A DNA stretch of 64,000 nt from Hypericum androsaemum (lineage: Eukaryota > Streptophyta > Magnoliopsida > Malpighiales > Hypericaceae), in the NCBI GenBank assembly GCA_963995505.1, contig OZ023183.1, positions 18,472,671 through 18,536,670 of the forward strand. The letters are read 5' to 3'. Below the pieces are notes generated by a model that was given only the letters and a program-made list of their open reading frames with translations, searched no databases and had not been told where the DNA came from. This document shows positions 10,362 through 24,659 of this stretch, piece after piece (positions within the stretch are counted from its first letter, which is position 1; each line of letters opens with the position of its first letter). The position numbers and the translations under genes are program-made.

Positions 10362-13298
10362 TCAGGAGGCATGGCAAGTAAACCATCCACTCAAGGAACC
10401 CATCTGGCGCGTTCTTCTAATTCTAAATACAGCCTTGCGAGAAGTGTTTGAAACTTGATGCGCCTGGTTAGATAACACCACACTTCTCATTTCTTGGGCC
10501 CTCTTTTGTGCAGATCTCAACTTATTCATGATCTTGTCCATTGAGGATGATCTTTTCTTCTCAAGCTTCATCTGAAATATACTTCATTATAAGACAAGGT
10601 ACAACCCAAGGAACATGAAACCTTCACAGCAGAAGAGACTTTGATTTGCCAAGTCCAGACTACCAGTACATTAAAATGAAAATGAAGGAGCCTCTTGTTG
10701 TACTTTTTAAATTACTAAATATCAAATAATATCCCGCCACAGGGAAAACTTTCATCAGTTATTCATCCCCATTACATCTGCTTAGCAGTTGATCGACTCG
10801 GTTGACAGTCATTGAGTAAATATATCTCGAATTCTGTCAAAAAAACATTAAGCAATGTCAGAAGAGAAAGGACCTCAAGTTTCCTCATTGCCGCTTCAGC
10901 TTTAGCTTTCTGCAGATTCTCCCATGCATTTATTTTGGCTTCTTCTCTCTTGGACCTGAATGAAAAGAAAATCAAAAATCTCACATGCTTGAGCATGGAT
11001 GCTTTTGATGAATCATTTCTACTAGCTCATTCATCACGATAATTGGTCGAAGCCTTAACCTCAGTAGAAAACACAAAGGAACAGCTAAACACGGAATGAT
11101 CCTTCCATTGTGATGCACTTGAATAAGCAAATACCAAATAAATGAAAGAAATTAGTCAAAGTATCTAATATAGACAAAACACATAAAAAGTAGTTCATCT
11201 CCAAGTATTGCAGGCTATGAACTTTGCTGCTTTGGAAATAACCAAGAGGAAGGACATTTAGTGTGCTACATTCCTCATGTAAGTAGGTGGAGAACAAGCT
11301 TTTAGCTTAGCTTGGAAGAAGAATGTGTTCCTACAAATCACAAGTAGAGAAATATGTTCCCATGTAACTCTTACTCCTACCAATCAAAGAACATGTTCCA
11401 TTACAGTATCCTACTTATCAGCAATAGATCGAGATCTCATTGATGCAGAAAGCAAAGCAAAGATAAAAAAACAATTTTACAGGCTTACATTGAAATGCTC
11501 TTTGCTGCATCTGACATATCCCAGCCCAAAGATCGAGGATCACCTGTTTTCCTCATCCAGTCTTCAATAATTTCAGAGCACTTCTTACGGTTCCGACTTC
11601 TATGCCTTCTAGGCCACCTGCTCACAGTAACCCTTTCATCCACCTGCACATCCCTAACATCACACTTGGAGGAATCTATATTCTGCAACTCCAGCTCTAT
11701 AATAGGCAGCGCAGAGGGAGTGAGAGCTGAGAACGAAAGCCGTCCATCGGGAGAGGAATGGCCACTACCCTCAGGGCTCATCTGGGTTGCCATGTCCCTT
11801 CTTGAAACTGCCCTCGATATATCGGTGACTGCATCCTTGAAACCATCAAGCTTATCATCTGCAAATTCTGATCCATCAACAGCTAAAGTTAAATCAAATA
11901 AAATTCACAAGCCGGCAACTCAAATCTAACGCGCATAAAATTTCGGCATTCTACGGTAAACTCAAAATTTGTTGATTTCTCGTTGGTCCAAACTTTGTCA
12001 CTTATTATTCCGTGACTAGCATAAATTAATCGTAGCAAAAGCCATAGTCCAAGACGTTTCAACAGTAATTAATGATCAATTAACAGTAAGTAACAAACTT
12101 AACTAAAATAACAGATTTAGACAAGTCATTAATTACCGAGGGAATTCAAGGACTGGAGGGTCACCATCTCAGAGCACCCATGTACACTCACCGACCGGGC
12201 AATGCAAGGCTCGTTCCGGGTCGGGAACCGCACGTGCGTCATCGTTCCGGTGGAAACGGCTCCACCGGAGACACCGATGACCCCCGCGGAGAACGGGGAA
12301 GGGCCGGCGAGGAACCGGCCGCCGGGGTTCCCACCAGGAAGGGGGGAGTACAACGAGTGGTGATATGCGAAGCCCGGTGGGCCCAGCGGGCCGCTCTTAG
12401 ACTTGGGCCTCCGTGGCCCATTAGGCCCACTCAGCTGGGCTGGGGCCACGGGGCTGCAGATCCACCTCTCCGCGTCCTCCCACTTGGACGGCAGCGCCCG
12501 ACCCGCCGGGTTGTAGGGCTGGGGCCCACCGCGCCTGGCGGATGAGGACGGCGGTGGGACCCGCTCGGAGCTCCACCCCTTTGTCATGACCCGGTGGTGT
12601 CCGGGCGTCGCGGGGCTGGGTAAGTTCCCGCCGGCAGGAGGCATCCGCGACGAGCCGCTCTTCTCCGGCGCCGGCGAGAGAGTCGCCGGTCCGATTGCCG
12701 CGTTCAGATCCAGAGACGCCGGGCGACGCCGGTCGAGCTTGGCGTCGGATCTCGACCTCCGCTCCTGACACTCTACAAAGGATTAACAAAGCTCCGTAAG
12801 AAAAATGCTGAACAACTAAGGCTCTGTTTGTTTCGCCGGAGATATCTTATGACCGGAAGCCTCGTTCTACTTTGAATCTGGAATTTTTCTTTTTGGTGAA
12901 ACAAACAGAGCCTTAACAAAGAAAAAGGAAGTGAAGAAGAGTGGGTCCCAGCCTTTGAGAGCGAGGGAGAAGGAGCTCCTGGCGGAGTCGGGAAGGAAAC
13001 CGTCCGCGTGTGAAGTAGAGCTGGCTTTGTCTTCCTTTTGACCTTCGCGCGTGGGAGCGCGTACGGAGGGATGGCGGTGGTCGGGGCCACTGCTGGCGGA
13101 GGCGTCTTCGGAGGAGGAGGCGAGGGAGTGAGCGTCGGAGGCGAAGGAGCAGCGGTCGACGCTGGCGGAGGCGGAGGAGGAGAAGGGGCTACTGAAGTTG
13201 GACTCCGGCGTGAGGATCACCGAGGCCGGGCTCCCCTCTCCCCTACTACTACTCCTCCTCCTCCTCCTCCACTGTTGTTGCTCTACTACCTCCGCCAT
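10362..13298 (-). CDS. Remorin family protein with long N-terminal region (group 6-like)
   Basis: Five exons on the minus strand fit GT-AG sites: 13298-13001, 12772-12137, 11882-11489, 10955-10874 and 10571-10362, giving 539 residues. The C-terminal remorin domain (about residues 443-539) is clear, with 'AWENLQKAKAEAAMRKLE' and 'KKRSSSMDKIMNKLRSAQ', a predicted coiled coil. It ends in a basic, hydrophobic tail (FRIRRTRQMGSLSGWFTCHAS region) likely to help anchor it to the plasma membrane. The long Ser/Pro/Gly-rich N-terminus includes 'ALPSKWEDAERWI', found in long remorins. Remorins organise plasma-membrane nanodomains and act in signalling and plant-microbe interactions. Intron 1 holds a small MITE. 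Group assignment is from memory of the family and is less certain than the family itself. Confidence 0.92.
12820..12912. mobile_element. Tourist-like mini-MITE in remorin intron 1
   Basis: It begins 'ggctctgtttgtttcgcc' and ends with the complement 'ggtgaaacaaacagagcc', near-perfect terminal inverted repeats of about 17 bp in a 93-bp unit. It is flanked by TAA on the left and TTA on the right, compatible with the 3-bp TWA target of PIF/Harbinger (Tourist) elements. It lies wholly inside the intron 12773-13000. Confidence 0.7.
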
Positions 13299-13486
13299 TA
13301 GTCGAGCAGATCCCCTCTCTCTTACTCACTTCATTATTTATAGGGAGTGAGATCAGATTCGGTGGCGTGCGATGCAATCTCTCTCTCTTTTTATATTTTG
13401 GTTGATACTAATATTTGGATATTTAACAACTCGATTATTTAGGTGCGATTCCCCCATTGAAAACTTTTAAAAATTTTAAATGTTTT
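13299..13486 (-). promoter_or_regulatory. Upstream region of the remorin gene
   Basis: Short 5' flank between the remorin ATG (13298) and a foldback MITE. It contains CT-rich runs (13312-13390) on the forward strand, that is GA-rich on the gene strand, common in plant core promoters. No certain TATA position. Confidence 0.35.
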
Positions 13487-13757
13487 TAGAGAATAGTTCA
13501 TTTTAGTACCATGTCGTATAATCTAAAATTATTTTAGTACCATGTGGTAAAAAATTTATCAATCGAGTCAAACCGCAGCTAATTTAGATCACATAGGTCC
13601 ACAGCAGTTGCCAATTTACATCACTTTAGTACCCTCTCTGTGGACCTAATTGATATAAATTGGCTGTGGTTTGACTTGATTGATGGATGAATTTTTTACT
13701 ACAGAGTACTAAAATAATTTTGGACTATACCACAAGGTAATAAAGTAGACTTTTCTT
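13487..13757. mobile_element. Short foldback MITE, same TIR family as 37268-38362
   Basis: The two halves are imperfect inverted copies: 'ttttagtaccatgtggtaaa' and 'tcaatcgagtcaaacc' on the left pair with 'ggtttgacttgattgatgg' and 'agtactaaaataattttgg' on the right. The same arm sequence forms the termini of the gene-capturing element at 37268-38362. No coding capacity. It sits directly upstream of the remorin gene. Confidence 0.75.
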
Positions 13758-14930
13758 TTTTTTAACTAAGTTAGGATAAAACAGTTATTTATTATTTTAT
13801 TGTTGTTTCTTTCAGCTTTTATATGGCGATGAGGAATACGATGATTTTGATGGCGGGTACTTGTCTCCATCTGCTTCTTGATATGTTTCCTAATACAGTA
13901 ATACGGGAGAAGAAGTTTTTATTTCTCACCAAAACAAAAAAAGGAAGAGGTTTATTACTCATTGAAACGGGTGGGAGCTTGGATTTCTTCTCACGTCGCA
14001 ATCCGGTCGCTTCGTTTTCTGCACCCTGGCGATCTCGCTTATGATCCACTGGATGTACGAATAATTATATTTTGATCTTTGGTATGATCTCAATAAATGC
14101 ATGAAATTAGAGCAGTATTTTTATAAGATCGATTTATTTAAAGTGTGACCACATATGCCAAAAACTATCTCCTTGCGAGTTGCATGGTGTTTATTTCATT
14201 ATCCGTGCTACAATGGCAATTTTTTTTTCCAAACTATCTGATATCCAAGTACTTATTAAGTTGAGTTAGTGCAAAATTTTAACATTATTGCTCGGAATAA
14301 TTTGTACAAGTTAATCCCACTTGTTAGAGTCATAAGGACACTTTTCTATTAAATAAATATTTCGTATTTTGAAACCCGCATTAATGAGCAATAACTTCTT
14401 CCACCCACTTGAGAAAATCACCGCACTGCGAGAACCTGTGTTCAGCTTGTCTAATAGTGAAAAATTATGACTTCTCCCATGTGTAATTTTACCGTTACAA
14501 GCTCCATGATCACTCCGATAAAGTTTGATCGAGGGATGACAAATTCTGCTGTTTTGAGCGATAATTTAAAAAAACGACAGTAAAATATGCCGGCACCTTT
14601 TTCCATGACCGATGATGCACTCAAGTCTTTTTCAATTTATGATACTTAGAGTTTGAAAATTTTACTTTCTATTCATAAAAATTTGAAAGACCAAGTATGT
14701 TTTGCTTTTTCTGCTCTTTTTCTAGCTTTTAGAGAGAAGTGTTCCTCTTTGTACGAGAGTTTTTTTTCTTCTAAATCTAGGATTTTTACCACTCTTCTCT
14801 TCTCAAATCTCATTTTGCACCTCTTCCCCTCTTCTATGCCCACTAGTCCGACCACTCCCTCCAAATCCGACTACCTTCTTAGTCGTTGTTCCTCAGCAGC
14901 CGCTTTGCTCCTCGGCCTCCGTCTCCAGCA
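13758..14930. other. Intergenic DNA, no convincing gene
   Basis: A 73-codon ORF (13823-14044) overlaps one of similar length on the other strand. Neither matches a family I recognise, and neither has visible splice context. The remainder is AT-rich. Confidence 0.4.
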
Positions 14931-14934
14931 AGAC

Positions 14935-15985
14935 CATAAACTGGGTAATTTTCCAAAAGAAGGTTTATTTCCCCGACAATTCCCTGAATGGGGTTGTCAG
15001 GGGATGTTTTCCTTGTCTGGGGTCGAGCCAGAAACCGCTCAGCGGGGAGTATTTTTCCTTCGCACGAAAACCGCTGCCCGGGTAGCGTATTTTTTGTTTT
15101 GCCAAACACCGCTCTACCGGGAGCATTTTTTGGTTTGCCAGTTTTTGGATATTTCAAACTAATTACATCCCCCTAACACGTATATTCAGCTACAATATGC
15201 AAGTAGTTAAGTGGTCTTAAAAATCGCATAAATTACAAGGGACAACCCTCCAAATAGACCCACCATATTTAATGTTATACGCCAACCCATTTAACCAAAC
15301 CCACTTTTCGTTCATAGAAAGAAACACTTAGATCAAATGGTAAAAAAAATATTCTAATTTAACAGATTATCGAGTTTGAATTTTTAAAAATATAACAGTG
15401 TTAAATATTTATTAAATTTTTTTGCAAAATTTCAAAATTCTCAAGAATATGAATTCGTCCGACCAATATACTAGATATCGAATAGTATAAACCAAAACTC
15501 ACTTCCGTTCTGCTTCCCGGTATTTAATGATTGCTCACGTTATTGACAAAGAAACAATAAATGTCAAACCATTAAAGGGAATAATCCAAACGGAATAATA
15601 ATTAGCAGTAGCAATTAAGATACACCGGGTCCTTCGTATAACCAATTTAATGAATATCACTTGGTTAATTATTTTTCGAATATTACTAAGGAAGAGAAAA
15701 GACAAGGTTCAATCTGCAACCACTTCCAATTTGTGTTGTCACCGGCAAACCAAAAAATGCTCCCGGTGGAGCAATTTTTGGCAAACCAAAAAATGCTCCC
15801 GGTGGAGCGGTTTTTGGCAAAACAAAAAACACGCTGCCTGGGCAGCGGTTTCGCGCGAAGGAAAAATGCTCCCCGCTGAGCAGTTTCTGGCTCGACCTCA
15901 GACAAGAAAAATATCCCCTGACAACCCCATTCAGGGAATTGTCGGGGAAGTAAACCCCCTTTTAGAAAATTACCCCCATAAACCA
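14935..15985. repeat. Large inverted repeat, arms about 230-250 bp
   Basis: The left arm (about 14935-15165) reads 'ccgacaattccctgaatggg' and 'cagaaaccgctcagcgggga'. The right arm (about 15737-15985) is its inverted copy. The spacer is about 570 bp. The right arm also has an internal duplication of a unit of about 36 bp ('caaaccaaaaaatgctcccg', twice, near 15750-15820). Translation of either arm gives similar peptides in opposite directions, which is a by-product of the inversion and no sign of a gene. Confidence 0.8.
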
Positions 15986-16049
15986 CCAGATCCGACCTCC
16001 CCCAGCCGCTCAACCACCAGATCCGGCCGACCCCAACTCTAACAACCAT

Positions 16050-16720
16050 AGATCCGAACGTCCTCGGTCGTGCCTTCCACCCGTTCGGAGTTACTGTTTC
16101 TGGTCGGAGTCGTCTTCACCTACTGGTCTCAGCCTACTCCAAGGGCTCCATGCCCGTCGCTCAACCTCCTTCGGGTGCTGGCACACCTACCAGCGCGTTA
16201 GTGCCGACCTTGGTGTGCGGCAGGAGAGGTTGGTCTTTTCAGACCACCCCTCCGATCTTTTCCCATTTTTACTTCTTTTCCTGTTGTTTGGTATTGCTTA
16301 GTTTCCTTTGTGTTGTCTTATGTTTCTGCTTATTTTATATTTTTGTTAAGCGTTGTCTTTGTTGTTTTGTCATTGTCGTCACTCTTCTTTGGGAGAAGTC
16401 GTCCAACCAAAGTTGCCTCCTTTATAGAGTTTTTTATTGTTCCACATCTTGTGTGTGGTTCAGTTTGTGTTAGCTGACCTTTGTGTTGGCATTGTTTCGC
16501 CCAGTTTTCTGCCTCTTTTTTTGAGGGGACCTCAACTCTAGTAGCTGTTAATTTGACCATAGCGACCAAAGTTACCAACTGTTCCACCTAGCTGTCTGTG
16601 TTAACATTTGACGATATAACTTCTATCTTCGCTTTTCTTGTTAACCTATCTATGCATTTTTATCTTTTATCATATTGTAATCTGTCTTATTAATATAGGC
16701 TATGCGCCACCCTTAAAAAA
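16050..16720 (+). mobile_element. Retroposon tail, truncated copy
   Basis: T-rich DNA ending 'ggctatgcgccaccctt' followed by an A-run at about 16715. The same ending ('ggcttcgcgccacccttctc') closes the element at 16740-17865. I infer a non-LTR retroposon family; no protein is readable. Confidence 0.5.
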
Positions 16721-16739
16721 AATCATAAAAATTTGAGAA

Positions 16740-17865
16740 GTTCGAATAAGAGCAATCAACTACCACCGCCAATGTCGCAAAGCCGAAAACCTTCAACTTT
16801 CTCTCTCTAGGTAAACCTAATAGAGCTTTCTCTCCCAAGTGGAGCCTTTTCTCCCTTTTATTAGAGTATTCCTCCTATTATTTTTCCAGTACCGCCCTCA
16901 CCTCCACCTTCCACCCACACCCATCTTCTTCCCAGATCTTCTCATATCCTCCTGTCCTCTTCTTACTCCTCAGAGAGTTTTCCTCTTCTTTTTCTTTTTA
17001 TTTTTCCTCGTTGTCAGATCTCAGATCAGGTGCTTGCCGGCGTCCTCTGCTCACCGCAGTTGGTTGGCATTTCACCATCGGGTTCCAGCTTGCAGGTCTA
17101 GCCCTGCCCTCCGGCCGTAGCCCAGGCCCCTCGGGCTTTCTCTCCTAGCCTAGACTGTCATCCATTGCAGCTTCTATTAGCTCTGCCTCGTCTAGGCCCC
17201 TCTGTCTGCTATTGGCCTCATTCATGCCTTGCCAGAAGTGGTCGCAGGTGTTTCCCGGGGGTTGGTCGGCCTCGACCTCCCCCCTGGTTGGCCTTATTAT
17301 TTTACTACTTTTGTTATTGTCCATTATATGTTTCTACTTGCAGGTGCTTGTTGTGCGTCCAGTGATATTTTTTCATCGTCGTGTTGTTCAGCTTTTGCTT
17401 GTTTGTTTAGCCTTCGAGCCACGCCTGTTTTGTAGTCTCTTTGGGTTTAGGCTTATTTTTATATGCTTACATTTTTGCTTGGATCGGCCTATGCTCGATT
17501 TGAGATCCGTTCGGATCTCGAAATCTTTCTTGTTGGTACAGGTGAATAAACTTATCTCGGTTGGATTTATCCAACTTTGGCTTTCATTTTTATCTCATAT
17601 GTATTTGAATGCCCACGAGGTTGTGTCTATGATGCGACCTTATAGTTATTAGTCGTAGCTTGTCTCAGTAGGTTTTGCTTTGGACGTTCGGCTCTCAAAG
17701 CCTTTCGTCCACCCTTCGCCTCCGCACATATCTCTCTGTCTCCTATCAGATTGGTTTCATGTTCTCCTTCACCATCTTCATATGTTGTTTATGTATTTTT
17801 CTTTCCTTATTGTAAACCATTTATTATAATGTAGGCTTCGCGCCACCCTTCTCAGAAAAATATTC
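16740..17865 (+). mobile_element. Retroposon, left member of an inverted pair
   Basis: It opens with a CT-rich leader (about 16795-17000) and ends at the 'gcgccacccttctc' terminus followed by A's. Its 3' portion (about 17390-17860) is an inverted match of 17893-18330. ORFs in it are T-rich and hydrophobic by composition and are not credible proteins. Confidence 0.55.
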
Positions 17866-17892
17866 ATAAAAATTCAAATCTGGCAGTTGTTC

Positions 17893-19230
17893 TCTTTTTT
17901 GAGAAGGGTGGCGCGTAGTCTATATTAAGATAAACGGTTAAAATACAGAAAAAATACATATATAACAAACAAAGACACGAAACAGAACACGAAAACTAAT
18001 TAGAATAGAGCAGAGAGGCATGGGTAGAGATGAAGGGAAAACGATAAGCTACGAGAGCCAAACGTCCAAAGCAAAAGCTCAGAGATAAGCTATGGCTAAT
18101 AACCACAAGGACACATCAAAGACGCAACATCGTGGACATTTGAATGCATACGAAATGCACACAAATGAGATAAGGCTATCCACCTGCACCAATATGAAAG
18201 ATTTTGAGAATCGTACGAATCTCAGATCGAGCATGGGTAGATCTAAGAAAAAAATATAAGCAAATAAAAATAAGCATAAACCTGACGAGACCACTAGACA
18301 CGAGTGGTATGAGAATAACAAAAGCAAACAAACAAAGTCCTAAGAACTTACGTGGAGCAAGTCTCCCTCGTTGTACGCGTATGTCTAGAGTAGTTAATGG
18401 CGCTGAGCCTATGGAGGATCCTCCTTCCCGAGTTGTATTACCTAGTGACGGTGCAAGGGCAGGTTATGCGATATACCAAATATCAAAGGGGACTTTCCTT
18501 TCCGAGGTACTCTTTCCCTATCACAGATTTTTCCCATTGGATTTTCTCGTAATAGAGTTTTGACAAGGCCGACGGTCGCAACCTCACGAGATGTTGAGAG
18601 GAAACCTTACATTTAGTAGGATGTAATTGGCCATTTGCTTATATATTTAGAGGTTTTTTCCCCTCAACTTCCACCAAAGAAAAAAAAACATCCACAGTTT
18701 TGGGCATCCAACGACAACAAAATAATAAGGCATTAAAACAGAAAAATAAAAATACCATGGGCCAGAGGGGAGGTCTACTACGACTCACCTCTCCGGACCC
18801 CAATGAGGAGCTACACCAGGGCAACCAGATGATCAGGAGGGGGCCTAGAATCAGGAGGCGAGTTGGGGAGAGCGCCAAAGAGATCTGTATAGATCTGACC
18901 CATATAGAACGGAACCGAATAGTATAGATCTAGAACAATATGAGATTTTCCGAGATGGAGGTTGTCTGCCAAAGATTTGCAACAAGGCGTGACCGGTGAG
19001 GATGATGGTGGTAGAGAGTAGGATGGATGGATCTCGGTAAGGGAAGAAAATAAAAAAGGAAAAAGAAAAAGGAAAAAGGTGAGAAAGAAGAAGGAGAAGA
19101 GGGGCCTGAGAGTAGCGGAAGAGGTGGAGAGTAGGGTAAGATAGGAAAAAAGAGGGGAGAGATATAAAAAAATGATAGGGATGCTCTGAATGAAGTTGAG
19201 AGAGAATCTCTCTCTAAAACTAGAGAGATG
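17893..19230 (-). mobile_element. Retroposon, right member of the inverted pair, interrupted
   Basis: Read on the minus strand this resembles 16740-17865: a CT-rich leader near 19230-18960 and the shared terminus at 17893 ('gagaagggtggcgcg' on plus). The span 18395-18660 looks like an unrelated LTR fragment inserted or retained within it. The two members are separated by about 30 bp tail to tail. Confidence 0.55.
18395..18660 (+). mobile_element. Copia-like LTR remnant
   Basis: It contains 'agatttttcccattggattt' followed by 'gagttttgac' and 'cggtcgcaacctc', an order common in plant Copia LTRs. No partner LTR, primer site or coding sequence is seen here. A similar fragment is at 1050-1130. 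Confidence 0.4.
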
Positions 19231-19629
19231 CTAGTTTTTTACAACTACAAGCATGATGTATTATCTTAAATTTGTTCTCACTTGATCAAATTTGCTGTCA
19301 ACAAACACTCGCTGTCATCTAATAAAAGCCAAATGCAAGTTCAATTTGCAGTGGATTGCAAATCAAATAACAGCAATCATAATGCTTCCCCTTTAATAGG
19401 CATCATTTTGAGCAATTTAGCAAACTTCGAGGATGTTTAATTTAAGGAACCCCCGGTCATGGATTAAAGTATGGTCAGAGAAGCATGTTTCCTTTACTAC
19501 TCCGTTTGACAACTTGCACACTTTTTTTTAAGAATGAACATGCACACTGATACCGCTTTAAGAGGTTTGGATCGGGTACGGAGTGAAGAAATTGATTCCG
19601 GACGGTTTGGACTGAAGGGGGATCGCAGC

Positions 19630-19960
19630 GGCAAGCACGGGTATGTGATAATGGCAAGCGCAATTATGTGATAATAGCAAATACAGTTATGTGATAATGG
19701 CATTTGTTTTTGTGAAAATGGCAAGTCCTCGTTGATGATAATGGCACGCGTAATTTTTTTCATTTTGGTCCTCCATATTTTAGCATTTTTGCAAAAAAGT
19801 CCCACTGGCATGCGCATTTATGTGATATTGGCATGCGCAGTTATGTGATACTGGCATGTTATGTGATAATGGCATTTGTATCTGGCATGTGTTTGTGCGT
19901 AGCTTTTTTCATTTTGGTCCCCGTATTTTAGCGCATTTGCAAAAAAGTTCCTGCGTGTCT
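19630..19960. repeat. Minisatellite with a 'tatgtgataatggca' core
   Basis: Irregular tandem units of about 22-25 bp centred on 'tatgtgataatggca' recur at 19640-19700 and 19820-19880. A longer block ('ttttttcattttggtcc' to 'gcaaaaaagt') appears twice, at about 19755 and 19904. No gene. Confidence 0.75.
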
Positions 19961-19999
19961 TCATTCCAAATGGTTCGGAATAGTGGCATTCCGTACCCA

Positions 20000-21890
20000 A
20001 TCCATACCCCCGCTTTAAGACCGTGTATGTATAGACTTTCTTTCACATCTGGCTACGGATTAATAATTTAATAAGAGATTTAGAATTTTGAGTAACGAAA
20101 ATATAATTTTCCTTGTTGTCAATTTGATTCGAATAAAAATTTGTTTGTGAATATACGTAAACCTAACAAATCTGTTATTAAGCGGAGAACCTACTCTTTG
20201 ATGGATTGGGATAGTTGCACCCACCTTTTTTCTTCAAATTTTATTCCATTTTTTTGATTAATTAGAAAATTGTCTGCATGATTGCCTCCACATAAAAGTA
20301 GAATTGACCATATTGAAAAATTGCATGGTACAAAATTTAATACGATAACAAAGAAAATTTTAGGTTTAATGTCACAACAAAATTTATGGCTCAATCACTA
20401 TTTTATCACTCGATGCAGTGAATAATCGATTATCAAGATACATATCTAACAATTCTTTTATTAGTCGCTCAATTCTTTTATTTCTGACCATCTTTCATCT
20501 CATCCAAACAAAGTAAAAATAGTACCAAGATGCAAACCTAACATGTCTTTTGTTTCCCTTTCCAAGATCAAGAAGCAGTTTCACAGTATCCAGCCGACTA
20601 ATCTAAGTAATCAAATAGTAATATCTAACAGACCAAAACCTGTTTTAAAATGCACCGCATTTTGGTCCGGCAGATGATCGCTTCACCTGTGACCTGGGGT
20701 GGGCCTGGAAAGTGAGGTAATAAATGTAGATGGGATTTTTCTTGCAAAGGAACAAGATATGGCCATTTGTCTGCCTGGGAGTTATAACAGTGTCCGAAAT
20801 AGGCAATATTTATTGCGTAAAGCCTACGCACAGGAAGAGAAATTAAATTAATTAAATTTTCATCAAAAAAGGAAGAGAAATTAAATGCCCGAGGATAAGG
20901 AAGACATTAACGTCACACTGGTCTGGTGGCACCGGCGGATTGACAGCCTGGATTTGGATTTATTGGGGAATTGGGGATTACATAAAATATGTTCTCATGA
21001 TATGGACTAATTGTGAACCATTAGATTTGATCAAATATTTTTTTTTATTAATTTGATGGCCAAAATTATCACATGAATATTTTCGAATTTTTATTCAAGG
21101 ACACCCAGCTAGAGTTCCACGAGATACCACCATTTCCTTCCTTTACTTTTGCGATTTTTCAAAAAAAAGAGTCCCATTCTAGTTCCCTCTCTTCCGAATC
21201 TTTTAGGAAAAAAAAATCTTGCAAAAAGCATCCTCTTCTCTCCATCTCTTCCACGGCTCCTAGGGTTTAACTAACTATTGGTTCATAGCAATAATCCCTT
21301 CCACTCTGCGACGACCGCTGCTCCCCGTGTCGGCGCTCGCCCCTCCCGGTGATCCGTGACCTGCTTGGGGCTTGCCGTGATGACTCCAAGTAGAGATCTA
21401 TGTTCTGTGAACCGCTCATGCGTGAAATCCCCTCTTTCTCCTCTTTTCGTTAGTAAATATTCAGATTCAAGAATCGGGAGTGCAAAGATTGTTGCATGGG
21501 TTAGCCTAGAGTTATTTTCGGAATGGATAGGAACTTTGTAGAGGTTCTATTTGATTTGGAATGTACGGCAATGAGAAGAACCATATTGATTTCGAATTCT
21601 ATTTTTCTCGTTGTAATTTTGTTTCATGTGTTTATGTAGAATAGTTGTAAGAATTTGTTTCGCCGTAGTTTTGGGGTTCTATTGGTTTAGCCTTGTAAAC
21701 CTTGGTCTTTAATCTCGGTCTAGTCGTGGACAAATCAGTCATAACAAATTGGTCGCGTGTCTCGTTTATCTCGTTCTGCAATTGCTTTTCACGATACCTT
21801 GTTTAGTTTTTTTGGTTTATAAATATTACAACACTAATGCAAATTCGAGTCCAATAAATTTTAAAAAGTGAAAAGTTTTTCAACAAGTTC
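20000..21890. other. Intergenic DNA, no gene recognised
   Basis: There are only short ORFs. Around 21240-21360 the text ('cctagggttt' then GC-rich DNA) looks like a plant 5' leader, but no conserved coding exon follows. It may be a decayed gene start. Confidence 0.4.
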
Positions 21891-21899
21891 CTTCAATGA

Positions 21900-22412
21900 T
21901 TATCAGTACAAGGATACCAATATCTGAGTACAATGAAACCAATATCAGAGTAGAAGAAAATCAATATCAGAGTAAAAGAAAACCAATATGAGAGTAGACG
22001 AAAATCAAGATGAGAGTAGAAAGATACCAATATCAGAGAAGAAGGAAACCAATATCAGAGTAAAAAGACACAAATATCATAGTAGAAGGAAACCAATATC
22101 ATAGAAGAAGGAAACCAATATTAGAGTAGAAGAACATAAATATCCGAGTACAAGGAAACCAATATGAGAGTAGAAGAAAACCAATATCTGAAAAGAAGAA
22201 AATCAATATGAGAGTAGAACGATTCCAACATCAGAAAAAAAGAAAACCAATATCAGAGTAGAAGGACACCAATATCATAGAAGAAACAAACCAATATCAG
22301 AGTAGAACGAACACCAATATTAGAGTCAAAGGAAACTAATATTATAGGAAAAAGAAACCAATATCTGAGAAGAAGGAAACCAATATCCGAGTACAAGGAA
22401 ACCAATATTTCC
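21900..22412. repeat. Minisatellite, unit about 21-22 bp
   Basis: More than 20 imperfect copies of a unit close to 'accaatatcagagtagaagg' fill the stretch, with variants such as 'gatgagag', 'tctgag' and 'atcatag'. Unit length varies by one or two bases, so no long reading frame is maintained. The array ends at 'ccaatatttccatag'. Confidence 0.92.
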
Positions 22413-22419
22413 ATAGAAA

Positions 22420-24655
<2,236 letters not shown>

Positions 24656-24659
24656 CCTT

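Noticed and set aside
12180..12545. Plus-strand ORF of 121 codons over the remorin exon 2
   Set aside because: Antisense of a GC-rich exon. The minus-strand frame has the conserved remorin motifs.
17212..17652. Hydrophobic plus ORF of 146 codons that resembles a minus ORF at 18079-18327
   Set aside because: The similarity is explained by the inverted repeat of the retroposon pair. Codons are T-rich and the peptide looks like random translation.
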